This document shows positions 37,231 to 46,379 of a DNA stretch of 64,000 bases, in pieces. Numbering within the stretch: the first letter of the stretch is position 1; every line of letters begins with the position of its first letter. Made by a program: the position numbers and the translations under genes. Origin of the DNA: Chrysopilus asiliformis (Eukaryota > Arthropoda > Insecta > Diptera > Rhagionidae); NCBI GenBank assembly GCA_964034945.1, contig CAXIUK010000026.1, positions 1 to 64,000 of the forward strand. Reading direction: 5' to 3'. The notes below the pieces were generated by a model. That model ran no database searches. It was not told where the DNA came from and saw nothing but the letters and a program-made list of their open reading frames with translations.

Positions 37231-38447
37231 GATTATTATTATTATTTTTTTTATTATTTTTACAAATTTCATCAAAATACTGATTACTGATTAAAATTAT
37301 TTACAATAACATATTAAAGCTTACTCTTCAGAAGCTCCAAACTATTGTTAAAATCAATATTTTCAAATTTCAAATTGAAATTACGGCATATGTTGGATAT
37401 AGGTTCGTTAAGACCATAGTTTGTACGATGCATAGCAACATGAAGAAAATTATGACATCTACGTGGACGAGAAGGAGTAAGTATAGATATATTTTCTAAT
37501 ATTTGAGGCGAGCTAATCAGTCCCGTTAACAATTTGAACATAAAGGTAGTCTTTGTGATACTCCTTCTTTCTTTTAAAGTTTTTAAATTTAGCAGCGCAA
37601 GTCGATCTGCATAAGGAGGTAGACTTAAGACGTTGTTCCAGGGCAGTCCCTTCAGCGCAAAACGACTAAATCTCCTTTGCACCATTTCTATCCGATCACA
37701 ATGTATCGCATAGAAAGGGTCCCAAACTACAGAACAATATTCTAATATTGGACGAACCAGAGAGCAGTATAAGGATTTGGTGACAAAAGGGTCAGAAAAT
37801 TCCTTAGACCACCTCTTGATACAGCCCATGAGGGAATTAGCTCGACTCAAAATCGAATTTATATGATCAACAAAAGTAAGAGAAACGTCAAAAATTACAC
37901 CAAGGTCCTTAATTTGTTGAAGCCTGATCAGATCAGTCCCTTCATGGGTATAGTCATAAAATAAAAATCTTTTCTTCCTACCATAACTAAGGACAGAGCA
38001 CTTGTCAACGTTTAGTAACATACAGTTTTTTTTACACCACACATAAAAATTTTCAAAGTCATTCGATAAAAGTACACAGTCATTTATGTCACGAATAGGG
38101 CGGTATATTTTCATATCGTCAGCAAAGAGCAAAATAGAGCTATTTTTTATAATCAAATAAATGTCATTCACATATAACACGAAAAGCATCGGACCCAGAT
38201 GGCTTCCCTGAGGTACACCAGAAATATTATATATAGTTTTCGAAGTTTTCCCTCGAAAACAAACTCTTTGAGTACGATCACAAAGGTAAGAGTTTAACCA
38301 CTTGAGAAATAATGGGGGAAAACCCAGAACAGAAAGCTTAAACAACAAAATTTTATGCGAAATTGAGTCAAATGCTTTGGCTAAATCAGTATATATGCAG
38401 TCGACCTGCAGCCCATTCTCGACGATATGATATAGCAGAGCGTGGAG
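37231..38447 (-). pseudogene. LINE (Jockey/CR1-like) reverse transcriptase, 5'-truncated copy
   Basis: An unbroken frame of about 376 residues runs to a stop at 37314. In order: CIYTDLAKAFDSISH (motif A), LKWLNSYLCDR, SGVPQGSHLGPMLFVLYVN (motif B), SSILLFADDMKIYR (motif C, FADD), NVDKCSVLSYGR (thumb), IKDLGVIFD, SILSRANSLMGC, SLVRPILEYCSVVWDP and RIEMVQRRFSRFAL. All catalytic aspartates are present. The copy starts abruptly inside motif A's upstream region, so endonuclease and ORF1 are missing. The 3' end is a (TAA)-type tail at about 37231-37255, typical of I/Jockey-group LINEs. An apparent ATG at 38567 belongs to the palindrome arm, so the longer 417-codon frame is a chance fusion. Well preserved, hence probably young. 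Confidence 0.9.
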
Positions 38448-38650
38448 TAGCTTTGATGACTCGATATAATACTGTTCTAACGCACCAGGAGCAACAAAAA
38501 CAGTATATCCTGCATGCGATGGAACAGCATTATAAACAAATATCAATGCAAAGCTATTCGAAAGCAAAATTCATTGAATATTTAACAAAAAATTATGAAC
38601 AATTTCAAGAAAAAAAATTTAAAAAAAATCCATTAAATTTTGTATTTTAA

Positions 38651-38869
38651 CCCTTAATTGATGAGGTGGGTCCAGTGGACCCACATTGACTTTTCTCTCT
38701 TTGCTATTTCTCATGTTTTCAGCACAGTGACTCTGAAATCTTCAGTATTTTCATACAGTATGGTGTTGTGTGCCGAGATAAAAGCACGGATTTGGTATGT
38801 GATTAGAACAAGTCCATTGGAAACCACCTCATCATTTACGCATATGATTTTCACCTCATAAATTAAGGG
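38651..38869. mobile_element. piggyBac-like MITE (copy in right arm)
   Basis: Inverted counterpart of 36638-36856, flanked by TTAA at 38647-38650 and 38870-38873. It was duplicated with the arm rather than inserted independently, since it occupies the mirror position. Confidence 0.75.
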
Positions 38870-39587
38870 TTAAAATGTTTTATAACAAATAAGAATATCG
38901 GAAAAACTTAAAAAAAATTCTACTTTTGAAAAATCTGACCAGTACAAAATCCGTTTCAGACAAAAAATTTAGGATATCCATAAATCTGTCTGTTTGTCGG
39001 TCTGTATCTATGTCGTATAACTTTAGATCGGCTTCATTTTTTTTTTTAAATTAATCTACATTTCATTCTCTAGAACATAGGCTTACCAGAAGAAATATTC
39101 CACCCTTTAGAAAGTGCAAAAAATACATTTAAAGAAAAAAATTCATGAAAATGTTCTTAAAAAATTGCTGTTTTGGGACCAAAAAAGCATTAAATTTCAA
39201 CCGTAGGTCAAAACTTCGTGAGAATTAGATGTTCGTCTAGTTATCCTCTACAAAAGTTGTCTTTAGACCATCAACGAAAAATTAAATATTATAGGAGTTA
39301 CGGACAGTTAAAGCGATTCACCATTTTAAAGTCTATTTTTGAAACTTCAATGAAAAACCGACTGGGTTTTTTCCACTACAGGTTCCTACTTTTTTTTTTA
39401 AATCTTATTTTTTTGACCTAAACTTCACGAAAATGGACGGGGAGCAACAAAAATTACAACTTTGCACATATGGGCAATCTAATATATATATATATATATA
39501 TATTTTTTTTTTTTGAAAAACAGCTGATTGCTTAAATAGCAGTGAGCACAATAACAGTTTTTCTTTCTTAGTAGTGTTCACTCAGTC

Positions 39588-40455
39588 TCAGTATCGTATT
39601 CGTTTGTTGTCATCGTTGTGTTCGTCATCGTCAGAGAGAATTCTTTTCCTTTTGTTTTTATTTTCTATTTTGTCGTTTAAGAGAGCGCAATATACAGCAG
39701 AGATGTGATCTGTGTCTCGTTTCATATTATAAGTGTCTTCACTATATATGTGTAGGGCTTCGACGGTGAGTCTTTTGCTGTAGTTACTCTGTGTCGCTAA
39801 AATTTCTGTCTTTTCAAAATCTGGTTCATGTCCATGTGTTTTGTAATGTTCAACTAAGGCTGTGTGTGGTATGTCATCGGGTATTGTCTTTTATCTTGTT
39901 CTCTTTAAATCGTTTATGTGGTTACCAATTCTTTTTTCCAAATGTTCTTTGGTTTGTCCAACATAGTTTAGGTTGCACTTTATGTTATTTTCTCTGTTTC
40001 CTTTGCATGGAATTTTATAAATTACATTTGTTTGTTTTAATTTAGGTATAGGGTCCTTTAATTTACTATATATATCGCGTAATGTTGTTTTGTTTCTGTA
40101 TGCTAACATTGTATTTTCTGTGTGTTCTTTTAATGTTTTAGTTATTCTTTCTGTAACACCTTTGACATAAGTTATGCTCCTATAGATATAGGTGTCATTA
40201 CTTCTATCAATTGGTGGAAGTGGGGTTTTATCGTTGTTGCTTCTAGTTCTTTGCAATTTGGTAATTAGTTTTTCCGGGTAATTATTTTCAAGTAGTATAT
40301 TTTTAAGTATTTTTTTGTTTTTAAGGTGGAATTTGGGTGAGCTGAGTGTAAGGACTGTTTTTATGAATTGTTTTGCTGTGTTTATTTTTTGTGATTCAGG
40401 GTAAACACGACATGCAACTTTTCCAATAAATAATTTGTAAGTACCATTAGTTTAA
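39588..40455 (-). pseudogene. Penelope-like polyprotein C-terminus with GIY-YIG endonuclease
   Basis: The frame opens inside the 5' terminal repeat and reads KLFIGKVACRVYPESQ, then FIKTVLTLSSPKFHLKNKK (RT thumb/linker). Then comes the endonuclease: DPIPKLKQTNVIYKIPC (GIY part), LNYVGQT (YIG part) and LEKRIGNHINDLK (catalytic Arg and His). One in-frame TAA at 39891-39893 interrupts it. The same frame then continues with TALVEHYKTHGHEPDFEK and YSKRLTVEALHIYSEDTY to a stop at 39588, the normal end of these proteins. The enzyme nicks target DNA to prime reverse transcription. Loss of the palm and the stop make this copy inactive. Confidence 0.85.
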
Positions 40456-40519
40456 AGTAACAGCAGACATTATATTTTTCACTTTTGGATGATTTTTATT
40501 GTATTTAGATATAAGGCTC

Positions 40520-40548
40520 CTGAAGATGGTCACCATCGTGACCGAAAC
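40520..40548 (+). ncRNA. Hammerhead-like core in the inverted 5' terminal repeat
   Basis: Mirror copy of 35673-35701: CTGAAGA, stem GGTCAC/GTGACC with CATC loop, GAAAC. It is antisense to the element's coding strand, as expected for an inverted terminal repeat. Confidence 0.35.
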
Positions 40549-40670
40549 GTTGAGCATTGTCGAAATTAAAACAACAAAAGAAGGAAAAAATTGATTGCTT
40601 TTATTTAACACCTTGTAAAGCTAAATTTGGACCGATTAGCCCGTCGAACACACCATAAATAGTTTATGTT

Positions 40671-41164
40671 GTGACTTAGCATGTCAAGCATTACCGTATT
40701 AATTTTCAGCCATATCGGGCCGGCCGTTTAGCCGTCAAGTGTTCCAAAACGGGAAGAAGTGTATATTAAAAGGCGTGAGGTGTGTGAAACCTCAAATATC
40801 ATATTACCTTTCCATTTAGCAAAAAACTAGGTCAAAATGGTTGAGTGGTAATATTGCTTCCTGGGGTCGCAATGGTATCATATTTTCAAACGAAATTTTT
40901 ATACAAAGGTAAATTTTAGCTTAAAGCAGAAATCTCTTTAGCGAAACAAATTGAGATTGGAAAATTCAAATTCCAATTTTGTATGGACATATCGCTTACA
41001 CTTAAAAAGAAAAAGATCAGCTGGCGGTAACATCATGGAACTTTACAGGGATGGTTTTGAGATATGAAAGTTTATTTTAGATTTTTTACAAAAAAAAGTT
41101 GAATATTTTTCAAATATTCAAGGTCAAACGTTATTGTTTACGAAACATATTTCTATAATACTGC
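40671..41164. other. Unassigned intronic stretch
   Basis: No element ends or coding sequence recognised; contains GGGCCGGCCG near 40719. Confidence 0.4.
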
Positions 41165-41523
41165 ATACTATGCCTAGCTTCTGATTTGCTGCCTTATCCA
41201 ACTCACTTATGTGTTTGTCATATTTACAATTGCTGGTGAAGGTAAAACCCAAGTATTTAAATTTTCGGACCTCTTCAGCTGCTTTCCATTCCAATTCCAG
41301 GTCTCCTTGCTGCGCCTTCTTCCTCTGCCGAAAACCATTACTTTTGTCTTTTCCACGTTCAATAACATCTCTCTTTCCTTCAAATATCTATCAAAAGTCT
41401 TCATCATGCCTTTGAGTTCTCGTGGACAACAAACTTAAGTGGTCGGCATACGCGAGAGAGAAGATTTTTATTTTGCCGATCACAACTCCTCCATCCTGAC
41501 CTCTTTTCATTATCTCTTCAATG

Positions 41524-42646
41524 CAGTGTTGCCATTTTCAGCGACTTGTCTCATTTCTAGCGACTTTCATGCCTTAAAAAGCACGTGTTGAGATTTTAGT
41601 GGTTTTTGGGGACTTTTCGGAGATTTTCAGCAATTTTCAAAAGTTTCTTAAGAAAAAAACTTTGTTCAAAATTTTACTAATAAATATCATACTTTTCACA
41701 ATTTTTCACATTTATGCTTATTGGGTCAACAACCTATCAAATGTATATAAATAAGTACCACAGAATCCCCCTATAAGAAAATACATGAATCACTTAACTT
41801 AAGTAAACGTCAAATTTTTATACCCGTATGGTGAAACCAAAGGGTATATTAACTTTGCCTTACCGTTTGTAACGCCAAGATCCCGTCATCACATACAAAA
41901 ATGAATTACACCAGTGTGTTTAGAATGATAAAAAAAATTGAATTTTCCATGTCCGTCCGTCTGTCCGTCCGTCTGTCCGTCCGTCCGTCTGTCCGTCTGT
42001 CCGTCTGTCTGTCTGTGGCGCGGATTGCGGGCGCACGGATTGAGCTAGAGACTTGAAATTTTGCGCAGATCCGTTTTTCGTAAAATGCGAGGCTAAGTTC
42101 GTTAATGGGCAAAAATGGAACATTAGGGGGGGTACCCCCCATACGAACGAACACGATTTTTGTGAATATCTCAAAAACGGTGCATCTTATCAAAAAAGTC
42201 CAAGAACAAAAGTTATTTAGGATATGATTCTACATAAAACTCCCATACATCAAAATCCGATTGGAATAAATTTTAAAAATTGTTATTGGCAAGTTTGACT
42301 TCAAAGTGGAATTTTGGTACAACTGTTCGAATTTTGATACGAATATCACCATACGGGTCTCCAATGATTGCCAGATTGGCAATTATAGCTTTCGTTATGT
42401 TTTAAAATTTTGTTTGCTTTCCTGCAGGTGCAGTGTGTTTTTTAAGAAGACAAAGTTGTTTTTTTTATTATTATATTTTATTATTGTTAAAAACAAAGAA
42501 TAAAAGCGATTTGAAAACAAGATATATGTTTAAATATGCATTAAAAAAAATCTCAAAACTGACGATTTTGTCTATAATTTCGGAGACTTTTGAGATTTTT
42601 TTTCCTCATTTCAGCGATTTTGGGCTTGAGGTCTCCGGCAACACTG
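41524..42646. mobile_element. hAT-family non-autonomous element with 8-bp target duplication
   Basis: CTTCAATG flanks both sides (41516-41523 and 42647-42654). Terminal repeats are CAGTGTTGCC and GGCAACACTG. Without the nested family A copy it is about 540 bp. Subterminal AGCGACTT/AGCGATTTT words occur near both ends. No transposase is visible. Its removal restores the LINE frame. Confidence 0.9.
41815..42402 (+). mobile_element. Family A element A4, nested in the hAT element
   Basis: Full layout: head hairpin ATACCC...GGGTAT, GCCTTACCGTTTGTAACG, GTCY tract 41950-42016, GGGGGGGTACCCCCC, tail hairpin ATTGCC AGATT GGCAAT and TATAGCTTTCGTTATG. Confidence 0.85.
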
Positions 42647-42665
42647 CTTCAATGCCACAAATGTA

Positions 42666-42747
42666 GCGCAGAAATTTGTAGATATTTTCTTTTATGTTTA
42701 TTAAAAGCGCAGAAATTTGTAGATATTTTCTTTTACGTTTATTAAAC
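42666..42747. repeat. 41-bp tandem duplication
   Basis: GCGCAGAAATTTGTAGATAT...TTTATTAAA appears twice with one visible substitution (TATG versus TACG). It lies in the LINE relic between the hAT and Harbinger insertions. Confidence 0.85.
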
Positions 42748-42773
42748 CCTTGCTTATTCCCACCTTCCTCATT

Positions 42774-43429
42774 GGGTGCATTCAGCGACCCGAGCCGTTC
42801 TGGAGCGGCTCAGTATGTGTCAAAAAACCGCTCAGCTGAGCCGCTTGATGTTTATTGAATGCACCGCTACTGAGCCGCGCACATACAACTGTCAAAATAT
42901 TCGGGGTTATAGTGGAAGATGGACCGAGATATAAATATTTCCACAATATTCGGTATTTGCGCGTCAGATATGTTGAATTTCGAGCCGATCGCTATGTTGG
43001 TTGACGAATGTAATACTCATTTTAAAGTAAACTCAATTCGAAGTTCGAAGCCTAAAAGAAACCGGGATTATTTTGAGGTGACTATACCGAAGTACACTCC
43101 TGAACTCTTTCGCCAACATTTTCCGCAACGCCGACTATTTCCAGTCCCGTTTGCTCAGCAAGAACTTACATGAGCCTTCCGTATTATAAATAACATAAAT
43201 AACTATAAATATTATAAATAAAACCATTTATTTTCGTCGTCATTTTTACACATGAATTGAGGTTATGTAATTCTTCATTTGACATTTGCTCAGCTACTGA
43301 GCGGAGTTCTTTTACGCTCAGAATAACTGAGCTGCTCAGTTGAGCCGCTCTGTAGCGATTGCGTTCAGTAACTGAACACCTTTTTCGCTCTAGAGCGATG
43401 CTGAGCGGCTCAGGTCGCTGAATGCACCC
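42774..43429 (+). mobile_element. Harbinger-like (PIF) deletion derivative with ATT target duplication
   Basis: Terminal repeats GGGTGCATTCAGCGACC match over about 23 bp at both ends; ATT flanks each side (42771-42773 and 43430-43432). The interior carries many GAGCGGCTC/TGAGCCGCTC words near both ends. A short frame at 42919-43173 looks like the start of a transposase. Excising it restores the host LINE frame. Size 656 bp. Confidence 0.8.
42919..43173 (+). CDS. Harbinger-like transposase, N-terminal stub
   Basis: An 84-codon frame from a normal ATG. It has NFEPIAMLVDECNTHF and ends DYFEVTIPKYTPELFRQHFP before an apparently foreign tail. The DYFE.TIP.YT..EF..HF pattern resembles the region just before the DDE domain in Harbinger transposases. 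The catalytic domain is deleted. The frame is intact, so a short peptide could in principle be made, but nothing suggests a function. Assignment rests on motif resemblance plus the Harbinger-type ends of the surrounding element. Confidence 0.5.
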   Translation: MDRDINISTIFGICASDMLNFEPIAMLVDECNTHFKVNSIRSSKPKRNRDYFEVTIPKYTPELFRQHFPQRRLFPVPFAQQELT

Positions 43430-43759
43430 ATTTTCTCCCATAATTTGTTCCTGTCTACGCTGTCAAATGTACACAGGTCCACGAACATTCCATACACTTT
43501 CTTCCTAGTTGCCAATTCTCTTTGTACGATATAATTTAGTACATAGATGTTATCAATCGTCGATCGTTCTTTCTTGATGCCTGCCAGCGTTTCTGGAAGA
43601 TTTTTTTTTATCCCGTGCTTCTTCCTTCTCTCCATCATCGTAGCATCGTAGTCTTCTCTCGATCATCGTAGCAAAGAGTTTGTAGCCCGTATTAAGAAAT
43701 GATATCCTCCTATAACTATCCCCCTTCTGTGCATCTCCTTTTTTGAATATCGGTAATGT

Positions 43760-43922
43760 TGGTAAAAATCAAGTCAAGCAGTCTAGACGAGTCATTCCGT
43801 AGGTTGTTTATTTGGTTAAAACCCGTCAGGTTGAAAAAGGAACAAAGACAATCCCCATACTTTATCTTTATTAATTCATATAGCTCTCTTAATCGGATAA
43901 TTAAGATTACAGCAAATATCAT
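43760..43922 (-). pseudogene. LINE endonuclease fragment
   Basis: About 50 residues on the minus strand read ELYELIKIKYGDCLCSFFN, LTGFNQINN and SSRLLDLIFTN. This matches the end of an APE-type endonuclease in CR1/Jockey-group LINEs (usual form GF.Q.N...T.....LDLVF.N). It abuts the LINE relic at 43758 but the frame does not continue, so it may be from a different element. It ends just before the exon 5 splice acceptor. Confidence 0.55.
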
Positions 43923-43941
43923 CTTTTTTTCTAATTTGCAG

Positions 43942-44043
43942 ATTGAAATTCACTCGCCCTACGAAGTCTCGGTTACAGACTCAGAAGTTCTAGGACTACA
44001 AAAGTCAGATGAAGTATTAGCTTCATACAAAGTTGTGGAAACA
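43942..44043 (+). CDS. Pickpocket-type channel, exon 5
   Basis: A strong acceptor (TTTTTTTCTAATTTGCAG) precedes 34 codons in phase 0, matching the phase of exon 4 at 32976. The peptide IEIHSPYEVSVTDSEV followed by GLQKSDEVLASYKVVET has the HSP.E pattern of the DEG/ENaC extracellular domain (where others have VHSPFE.P), followed by a beta-strand segment of the right length. The donor is either GTGTAA at 44044 or GTAATG at 44046, so the exact end is uncertain by 2 bases. Exons for the cysteine-rich remainder and TM2 were not found in the following 2.3 kb; they lie beyond another large insertion or are lost. Confidence 0.7.
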
Positions 44044-45989
44044 GTGTAATGTATTTTTTCTTGTCAAATTTGCTTTCTTTTCGTTTAAAAATATTTTTCT
44101 AAAAAAAAAGTTAAAAATAACTCCAGACGATGCGTGAGCATTACTGTAAATTGGTCAGAGATTGGGGCATTTAAATATGGCTGCCTGCTGAAACAAGATA
44201 AAAAATCACATAATAGATAAATGGAAAACATAACAAGTAAACGGCAAAAGAAGCATATAATTTCCGAAAAAAAACAAATCTTTTTAGCGAATTAGAGTTA
44301 GCAATCACTCGAATCCTTGAGACCAACATCAAGCTTAAGCGAAGGTTTACACCATATCAATTATTCAACTTTTTATTTATGACGTCACTGATTTCGTATG
44401 AAATATTTCATATCGGTTTTTCATATTAAATTCATACTATGTAACAGAATTTTTTGACCAGTTTCATAAAAATATCCCTATGATGAAACACAAGTTTTTC
44501 CTAATGAATTTCCGCATATTTGTCCACTTGGAGAACTCTTCACATGGAAATTCTCTAATGCCAAATTTCCAAAAAAAAAAAAATGAGAAAAAGAATATTT
44601 ACGTTATCACTACATGACCTTTTGTTTCGAATCTTAAAATTCTAACAACAGATTTGTGGTCATCGGCATCAAAAACCCACTAATGCCAATTTATCCGGGA
44701 AAAGTGGGGAAAAATTGAGTTATACCGTAATGTTGTAGACAATTAAAGTCTCTATGCGTGGACTTTAATTGTCTACACTTTAGAGTAGGCAATAGAGTTG
44801 GTGTAGAGAATGTAGAATTTCGCGTAGAGAATGTCGACTTTTCGTAGACAGTGTAGACTTTATCATACCTGTTAAAACGAACCCACCAGCGATTGCGTTA
44901 CCATAAAGTTGAATCTTTTAAAATATGCCAGGTAGACGAAAAAACAAAGCTTTTGTTTTAATCAATAACAATAACAAGTGTTTCTCTTTCATAACAGTGC
45001 AAAAAGTTTTTGCACAAATGCGTTTTTCGAAAAAAATTGAAGTTTTTTTTTTGGAATGGGACAAATAAAGACACTTCTTCCCGTTTTGAAGCAACCAGTT
45101 CTTATAATTTAATTTTACAAAACTTTGTAAAATTTTACAAAACTTTGTAAGTATGATTTCAATAAAAAACAAACCACTTAGATTGCTTGTTTTTCGACAA
45201 AAATTCAGTTTGCAGTTTTCAATTTCAACAATTTCTACTTCGCAATTGTATAAGATTATTATGTTTAAGATTATTAGAAAAAGTATTTCACGTAATACTT
45301 AACATGTAAAAAAATTAATTGCTTACAGGCACCAAAATCACAGTAAATAGTGTAAATAATGTAAGCCATTTAAACAATTGGTATTTTTTTTTCTTTTTTC
45401 TGGTAACTGCAATTATTCTAAAATATGAAATCATAAAACAAAAAAAAAATGCGTTATTGAAACATTTTTTTCAAAATTTTATAGGGGGAACAAACTTTGA
45501 ACAAACTTTGTATTTAAAAATCTGAACCGATGCGATTCCTTTCATGGGCCGAGTGAATAAAATCTAGCAAATATTTTTTTTTGAAATTTTGTATTAAAAT
45601 TCGGTAATCTGTTAGTAACAGCATTTTGATATATTAAATGATAACCGATTCCTTATGGCAGTATAAAATTAACCCCAATTAGAAATTTGAGCCGGTGCAG
45701 CAGGAATTTCTAGTAATTTCGATAACTTTAGAGCTAATTGTAACAATACTGAATGCTGAAATTTGGCCATGGTCTAAAATATTTCCGAATTTCCTATTTC
45801 TTTCTAAAATGAAATATGTTAGATTTTTAATTCATTTTTGTAAACCCGACATCCGACAAACCCCAGCGTCGCGAAAACATTAGACAAATGTTTCACTGTT
45901 AGATTTTTGTTTGTTCATTGCAAACATAAATGAATATTATTGGAATTTCTTCGCTTATAGGTCTGCAAAAAAATAATTTAACAAATATT
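44044..45989. other. Possible intron or intergenic stretch, no gene recognised
   Basis: AT-rich with only local structures: the hairpin at 44735-44776 followed by GTAGAGAATGTAGA-type repeats to 44862, and a duplicated AATTTTACAAAACTTTGTAA at 45109-45148. Short frames here are not convincing. Confidence 0.4.
44735..44776. repeat. Perfect 16-bp hairpin
   Basis: GTAGACAATTAAAGTC (44735-44750) and its exact inverse (44761-44776) surround a 10-base loop. Downstream, GTAGACAGTGTAGAC and GCGTAGAGAATG words repeat, suggesting a small foldback element. Confidence 0.8.
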
Positions 45990-46160
45990 ATGAGTCGCAA
46001 TTCGACCGCCGATCAGTACAGACGTGTAAATCAACAAGTGAAACAATTAATTGGAAGAATCGATCAAAAGTGCCATATCTGCAATCTGCATAATTGCGGC
46101 ACAATTATGCACATTTGCTGTCGCCGCGATTCGGACTCTAAAAGTACGAAATTTACGTAA
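45990..46160 (+). CDS. Unrecognised small open frame, cysteine-rich
   Basis: 56 codons from an ATG, with CHICNLHNC and HICCRRDSDSKS near the end and a Q/R-rich start (DQYRRVNQQVKQLIGR). An AG acceptor-like TCGCTTATAG lies at 45951-45960. It is 220 bp upstream of the Jockey ORF1 and could be its 5' region, a host exon or nothing. No family recognised. Confidence 0.25.
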   Translation: MSRNSTADQYRRVNQQVKQLIGRIDQKCHICNLHNCGTIMHICCRRDSDSKSTKFT

Positions 46161-46379
46161 ATGTTTGTGATTTATTGCACGTTAATTGTCGCAACGAATA
46201 ACTCTAAAGTGCAAAGTTTCAGTAATTACGAAATTACCTATGCAAAATTTAACATAAATCTATTTCATCATTAAAACGTAATTAAAAGTGCATACGTAGT
46301 GTTTGAACCCCAAGTTTTGAGTCACTGAACCATCGAACAGTGCTACAGTGTCAGTGTCCATAAGAAAAAAACTAATCCA

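Larger units (their letters stand above)
36014..39484. repeat. Long palindromic element with 1.04 kb arms
   Basis: Arms 36014-37053 and 38448-39484 are nearly identical inverted copies; only a handful of differences are visible. Outer ends are AGATTGCCCA within TA runs. Each arm carries the same piggyBac-like MITE and a short GTCN tract (36508-36523 and inverse near 38986-39003), so the arms derive from a family C/A-like repeat. The centre holds 177 bp of unique sequence (37054-37230) plus an inserted LINE (37231-38447). The short frames in the arms (for example 38454-38650) are duplicated and unrecognised. Confidence 0.85.
35531..40658 (-). mobile_element. Penelope-like element with inverted terminal repeats and 12-bp target duplication
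   Basis: ATAGTTTATGTT occurs at 35519-35530 and 40659-40670. About 260 bp at each end (about 35563-35823 and 40402-40656) are inverted copies, the arrangement of terminal 'pLTR' repeats seen in Penelope elements. Between them the minus strand encodes the C-terminal thumb and GIY-YIG endonuclease (39588-40455). The reverse-transcriptase palm is missing, so the copy is 5'-truncated. A 3.5 kb palindromic element (36014-39484) has landed in a TA run of its 3' region. Each terminal repeat contains a hammerhead-like core. Confidence 0.85.
41165..43758 (-). pseudogene. LINE reverse transcriptase, shredded by two insertions
   Basis: Reading the minus strand and skipping insertions gives RT in order. 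It starts with LPIFKKGDAQKGDSYRR and ISFLNTGYKLFATMI (motifs 1-2), then ERSTIDNIYVLNYIVQRE and YGMFVDLCTFDSVDRNKLWEKM (motif A, DL.TFDSVDR). Removing the Harbinger element rejoins the frame as LWEKMRKVGISKG. Removing the hAT rejoins ICGIEEIMKRGQDGGVV, IKIFSLAYADHLSLLS (motif C, second Asp changed to His) and MLLNVEKTKVMVFGRGR (thumb). The GVPQGS motif B segment is deleted, and a 41-bp tandem duplication (42666-42747) falls at the deletion. Not functional. The clade differs from the other LINEs here. Confidence 0.85.

Noticed and set aside
36940..37290. 116-codon frame crossing from the palindrome arm into its centre
   Set aside because: The part ATWEEDENYIAAKAMIKNLLVVYD looks protein-like, but I could not recognise it. 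The start lies in the arm and the end in the LINE tail, so no gene is called.
38448..38567. N-terminal extension of the LINE frame from ATG 38567
   Set aside because: This part lies in the palindrome arm and is repeated in the other arm without the LINE, so it is a chance fusion.
45930..46160. Continuation of the pickpocket-like gene
   Set aside because: The cysteine pattern (CHIC...HICC) does not fit the DEG/ENaC domain and the phase could not be matched to exon 5.
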